A stretch of DNA of 64,000 nt, taken from contig NC_092592.1 of assembly GCF_047663525.1 (NCBI RefSeq), positions 24,733,001-24,797,000 on the forward strand. Reading direction: 5' to 3'. Below are positions 59,683 to 64,000 of this stretch, piece after piece. Position 1 is the first letter of the stretch, and each line of letters begins with the position of its first letter. The notes under the pieces were generated by a model. The model did no database searches. It was not told where the DNA came from and saw nothing but the letters and a program-made list of their open reading frames with translations. A program made the position numbers and the translations under genes. The stretch is from Anas platyrhynchos (Eukaryota; Chordata; Aves; Anseriformes; Anatidae).

Positions 59683-62599
59683 GGAACTAAAACATATTTG
59701 AATTAATAATTCTTTTAAAAAAAATAATAATAACAATTGTGTTTTTTTAAATAACAATTTATTTTTTAAAGACAAGATCTTGTACTCATCCAAGCACAGT
59801 AATATTGGTATATTTATTCTTCAAAGTGCATAAATATGCCAGAAATTATATCTGTCTTTTTTTCTTCAGGTTATTATACCTGTTTATATATAATAAAGAA
59901 GAATGCAGATTTTTAGTTCTCAAAGAGAATAAATGAGGCATTGCTCCGAAAACTAAGCCTTACTTTCTCATTTCATCAGTCTCAGCTTTTGCTGACTTAC
60001 AAGAAGAGGGAGTTTTACATTACATTTATAATTAGGGAACTATTGAAATCCTCAAAAGGTTTGCAGAAGTCTTCTACTGCAAGGAAGTCACCCTGCCAAT
60101 TCTGTTTTTTCTATACATTTCTTTGAGAATTTATGTTGAAAACCTCTACAGTTAATTCTTCTATTAATTTATTGCTCACTAAGGTAGGTAGCCAAAGTAA
60201 GGACAAAATAGCCTTGCACAGACCTCAGGGCAGTCCAGCACATATTTACAGTGCTGCAGCATTCCAAAAAGATGCTCAGCAAAAGGGGCACGCAAATGAC
60301 ATTGCATTGCATTGTTTGCATGCTAGTTTAGGATTGGAAAGATGGAGTTGAATGTCTACCTAAGGTTCTCACTACTGTCATTATAAATTACAGTGAAAAA
60401 ATAAATAATAAATAAAGGCAGAGCAGGGTTATTTTGTATTAATATTTAGATGTAATGTTGTTGTTAACTGAACTAATGGCCCATTATTTCAGTCAAGCAG
60501 TGTTTGTCATGGTCTTTGATGTTATTCATGAGCAGATCCATTAACTTCAGAGGTACGTCTTGTGCTTAATGTAATGAGATTTGAGTCTAAATCAATAATC
60601 TTTTCTGTAAAGGTTCATGATTTTATTTATCATTTTACTTCATTTTAAAGACTAGATTGAGCTGGGATTTAGTTTTTGATTGTAAAACGTATGTGTAGGG
60701 GATTGTGTTGCCTGAGAAAGCACTGACAAGAAACTACAGAATCTGTCTTTGGCCTTATTTTCTCTGTTCTGGAGGAACTTTCCTGTACTGACACAGGAGG
60801 AGGAGCACAGTGGATGTTATTCTTTTTTTACTCTGTGCCAAAACACTTGACTCATGGCTTTGGCATGTTTCTATAAAACAGGCTTAAAAGAACATTTGAA
60901 TATTTTTCCATTCCTCTTTTCCTGGAGGTAGAATTTGCTGCTTCATTTACAAGATCACTAAACTTTTGCAGATAGATTAAATGCGTGCTCTTGATGGTAA
61001 AAAGACAGTCGTTGGAAAAGATAAATAAAGCAAACCACACTCACATGTATGCAGATGGATCACCATAGGAGTAAAATAGAACTCATATGATCTGTGTTAA
61101 GCTAGATTTTCCAGTGTAAAGATGTCTGAAAAGAGAACACATCTGTTTTCTATTATGTCTAATAATGTTAGTAAAAAGATTTCAAACTCTCAGAACACAC
61201 ACCTTTATGCAGTCTAAAAAATGAAACAACAACAAAAATCCTTCAGTTGTCCCTGTGAAGTTAAAAAAAACAACAAAAATTAACAGGAAGTTACAGTTTT
61301 GTCTGAGTGAAGTGATTTTCATTCTATTTGAAGGAAAGGGTTGTGATTATGTGTTTCTCCAGGTTCTTTGCGTTGTTAGTAACATAGCAACACAGAAGAA
61401 AAACACTGTGCACACCCTTTTATCAAGTAGCAAAATGCAGCCACAAACTAACAGTGCAGCAAATTATTAATCATGTTTAAGTATTTTCCATAGTTAAATA
61501 ATTCCTAGATTGTTTGAATTGTCCTGCAGTTGGATCCTTTAGTGTGACTTCGAAGTCTGTGTGGCATGATGGCAAGCTTTCCTTTACATACTTTGTAACA
61601 GAAAATCAAGCCTGGTTAAGATTCAGTTTGGGGTTTTTCTGCTTTGCACAAAATAGCATCCATGATTTGTTTTTTGTTTGTGCCATAAGTATTATCAAAT
61701 AACTAAAGAAGATAAAAATAGTTGGCTTACTCTTAATAAAAATTTTCAAACACAGAGCAAATAACAGAAGGTCGCTGTTAGGTCTTGTAGCATAGAAACT
61801 AAAATGAAACTTACATACTGAAAAAGAAAAGGTGAATATAGAAATTAAAACCGCAGTGTGGGGTCAAGTTTGCTGCTGAGAATAATCAATATAAATCTCT
61901 GCCAAAGAAGCCCTTAAAAATAAGCCAGAAAAATTTAATGGCTTGAATCGTAACTTGTTAAAATTCCTGGTTAAAATCACTAGGCTTCCTTGGAACTCAG
62001 TAGACATAGCATGTAAGCAGATGGAGGACTTGATATGCTAAGGAGTTCAGTGCAAGTTGCTACCTGCTAACAGAGAGGGAGTAATAAAGTGGTTGGTAAT
62101 GTGAGTTGGCATTTTCAGATCCAGGAATGGGTGTGAAGTTTCACTTCTCTTGGTTATTTGGGCAGCTAAGAGGAAGTGCTAACCACACCACTAACGGATT
62201 AATTAGCTTTGGCTCAAATGCAATACTATGTTTAATAGTTGGTCATCCGTAGATTGGTCATTTCATGATGATAAACTAAGTATTTCCCTTTTGATTTCTG
62301 ATAAGAAAGTATTGTAGACCTAGTACAGATATGGTATACTTGAAGTGATTTAAAATCTGCTTCTGGAGGTAGGTAGGAGTTACGTTTATCTTTTGATATC
62401 TTATTTAGTGATAAAACAGAACTGTTTGTGACAGGACGGGATTTTTTTGTTGTTACTGTATTACTTCAGCAAAGCTGGAAAACTTTGAGACCTGCCTGGC
62501 TGAGCACCATAGGTGTGTAAGTCTTGGAGATCGCCAGGAAGGTATGTATGCGGAGTTAAGAAGCAACACTCAGTTGCTGTCTACAGCCAAAACACCTGA

Positions 62600-62785
62600 T
62601 TGAAAAAAAAGGTCAGAAGATTTATTGAGCCATTCAAAAGCAGAAACTATCCTATGTCTAAAGATGTGCCACTTGGTGGTGTCAGGAGACCAGTGTTGAG
62701 CTGGAATTCAATGCTGTCTGCTCAGGCAAGAGTAAGAAGGCTGAAAGAACTCCAGCAAAGGGCAGTGTCCTTTGAAGATGAATAG
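62600..62785 (+). other. Unrecognised 61-codon open frame
   Basis: The frame reads, in part, GGVRRPVLSWNS and ARVRRLKELQQRAV, then stops. It has a protein-like basic composition but its only start is TTG, no splice sites are evident and I know no family. It lies in MYOF intron 3 some 370 bp before a CR1 tail, so it may be repeat or retro-derived debris. Confidence 0.25.
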
Positions 62786-63149
62786 ATGACAGAAGGTCTT
62801 AACAGCTATGCGGGAAGGAAAGGACTCCCTGTCACCTTTAAAGTCATGATGTGGAGGGAGATTGCAGGCAATTCTGCCTTGAAGTTTAAAAAAAAAAAGT
62901 CTAAAGAGTTCAGAGGAACAGAACTTCTTCATAGGCATCCACAGTCCTGGTGCAGAAATCTGGGTGTCTAGATACATATCAGAAACAAGCAGAGTAGAAG
63001 ACCTTGCAGGAAAGGATTGAACAGCAACAAATTGTTGAAAGACATGATGGGAGGGTAGAGGAGGGAAGGCTTTCTCCAAGACCCTTCCAAGTCATACAGA
63101 TGAGATTTAGCGATGACCTTGAAGCACCCTTATTACATTTGAAAACTTG

Positions 63150-63292
63150 ACTTCAGCCATTGGGTAGCCATGTGATCAAAACCAGACTGGATATGGTCCT
63201 GGGTGACCTGTTGTAGCTGAGACTGTTTGGGTAGTGGAGTTGAGCTAGATGATCCAGAGAGCTTCCAACCTCAGCAGTTCTGTCCTTCTGTT
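63150..63292 (+). mobile_element. CR1 3'-end fragment
   Basis: The phrases GACTGGATATGGTCCTGGG, GACCTGTTGTAGCTGA, GAGCTAGATGATCC and CTTCCAACCTCAGCAG follow the CR1 tail consensus in order, plus orientation, ending in a degenerate TTCTGTCCTTCTG. Confidence 0.85.
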
Positions 63293-64000
63293 AAGGGAGG
63301 AGTGAAACATCCAGTGAACAGGATCACTTTAGGGAAAACAAGAGACCAACTGCCTAAAGCTTGAAGTTTAGCTAAAGCTTAGAATTAGTCTAAGATAGTA
63401 TATCAACTGAATATTAGATGTCTTGCTCTTGCTGGAGTGGGAAAAGATGGGAGGCTATTATTGTCCAACTTGTTAGAACTGGGGGAAACAAAGGACTTCA
63501 GAGGCAACTAGTAGCAGGCAAGTAGACTGTCTAACTGACCCACCCTTCCTGAGGTATCGCAATTTTAAAGATTACAATGTGTTCAGATGTGTGCACTGCT
63601 GTCATTTGCTCAGGACAGATGAAAATGTGGAAGTGCAAATTCACACTGGAAAATTTTGAAAGCACTAGGTTGATGAGCTGTTCTTGAGTTAATGTCATCA
63701 TGTAAGAGGGTGTGGTTGCTGATCTGGTCATCCAGATTATCTGAGACTTCTGAAGTTCTTTTGGGAGTTAATGTAAGTCACTCCAGCTCCATATCAAAAT
63801 GAAATAGCGGGTCTGCAAAATTTTTCTACAGATGTACAAGAGAAACTATTTTATTTGCTTTTCCCTGGAATCAGATTTGGTTTAGGTGTCTTTTGGGTAG
63901 TCTTACTGTTTGTTTGATTTCCCCTTCCATTATTCTTTAAACCACATATATTTTTATCTGTTGTTCTGAAATAGGAAGTCATACTGGTGGTTGAACTATG

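Larger units (their letters stand above)
55625..64000 (+). other. MYOF intron 3 (to window end)
   Basis: At least 8.4 kb without a recognisable ferlin exon; the expected next words (LIGTATVALKDL-like) were not seen. It contains a tiny LTR remnant (59620-59682), T-runs at about 56990 and 58600, and a CR1 tail (63150-63292). Confidence 0.65.

Noticed and set aside
55625-64000. MYOF exon 4 expected after exon 3
   Set aside because: No matching sequence was seen by eye; the exon is probably beyond the right edge.
1-64000. CRISPR arrays, operons, bacterial regulatory sites, tRNA or rRNA genes
   Set aside because: The window is vertebrate nuclear DNA with split genes; no regularly spaced repeats or RNA-gene folds were noticed.

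Overview
This is a piece of a bird nuclear genome. The evidence is AT-rich intronic and intergenic DNA, compact introns, several CR1 retrotransposon tails, one long terminal repeat of an avian endogenous-retrovirus type, and four vertebrate genes whose proteins read closest to avian or amniote orthologues. From memory, the RBP4 reading differs from the chicken protein at several signal-peptide positions and a few mature residues, so a bird other than chicken is likely. I cannot name the species.

Layout, left to right: (1) 1-10.1 kb, intergenic, with a CR1 tail at 3.0-3.3 kb and a rearranged antisense CR1 at 5.2-5.8 kb. (2) RBP4, plus strand, one probable untranslated exon and five coding exons, 10.2-17.7 kb, encoding the complete 199-residue plasma retinol carrier. 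(3) FFAR4 (GPR120), minus strand, three coding exons, 23.8-18.7 kb, a complete long-chain fatty-acid receptor of about 352 residues; it faces RBP4 tail to tail and starts in a CpG-rich island. (4) 24.4-33.9 kb, intergenic with degraded CR1. (5) CEP55, minus strand, eight coding exons, 46.95-34.17 kb, a complete 462-residue midbody abscission protein, with an endogenous-retrovirus LTR in its last intron. (6) A CpG island at about 46.6-47.5 kb lying between CEP55 and MYOF, which point away from each other. (7) MYOF (myoferlin), plus strand, first three coding exons only (48.6-55.6 kb); the gene runs off the right edge and the rest of the window is intron 3.

The order RBP4-FFAR4-CEP55-MYOF with these orientations is the reverse of the human 10q23 order as I recall it, so this is a conserved vertebrate linkage block and not an accessory region. 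The genes are functionally separate: vitamin A transport, fatty-acid sensing, cytokinesis, and membrane repair/fusion. Shared regulation is plausible only for the CEP55/MYOF divergent pair (shared island) and perhaps for the RBP4/FFAR4 convergent 3' ends.

I see no undescribed multi-gene system. The most unusual local signals are: an 84-bp near-identical inverted duplication ending in an A-rich tail (14.5/15.7 kb); a 63-bp LTR remnant that keeps both terminal ends (59.6 kb); a cluster of octamer motifs and a perfect hairpin (2.1 kb); an unusually divergent, Arg/Gly/Pro-rich CEP55 N-terminus; and an overlapping upstream ORF plus a tandem splice acceptor in FFAR4. All exon borders were set by eye from reading frame, GT/AG signals and remembered orthologue sequences; no search was run.
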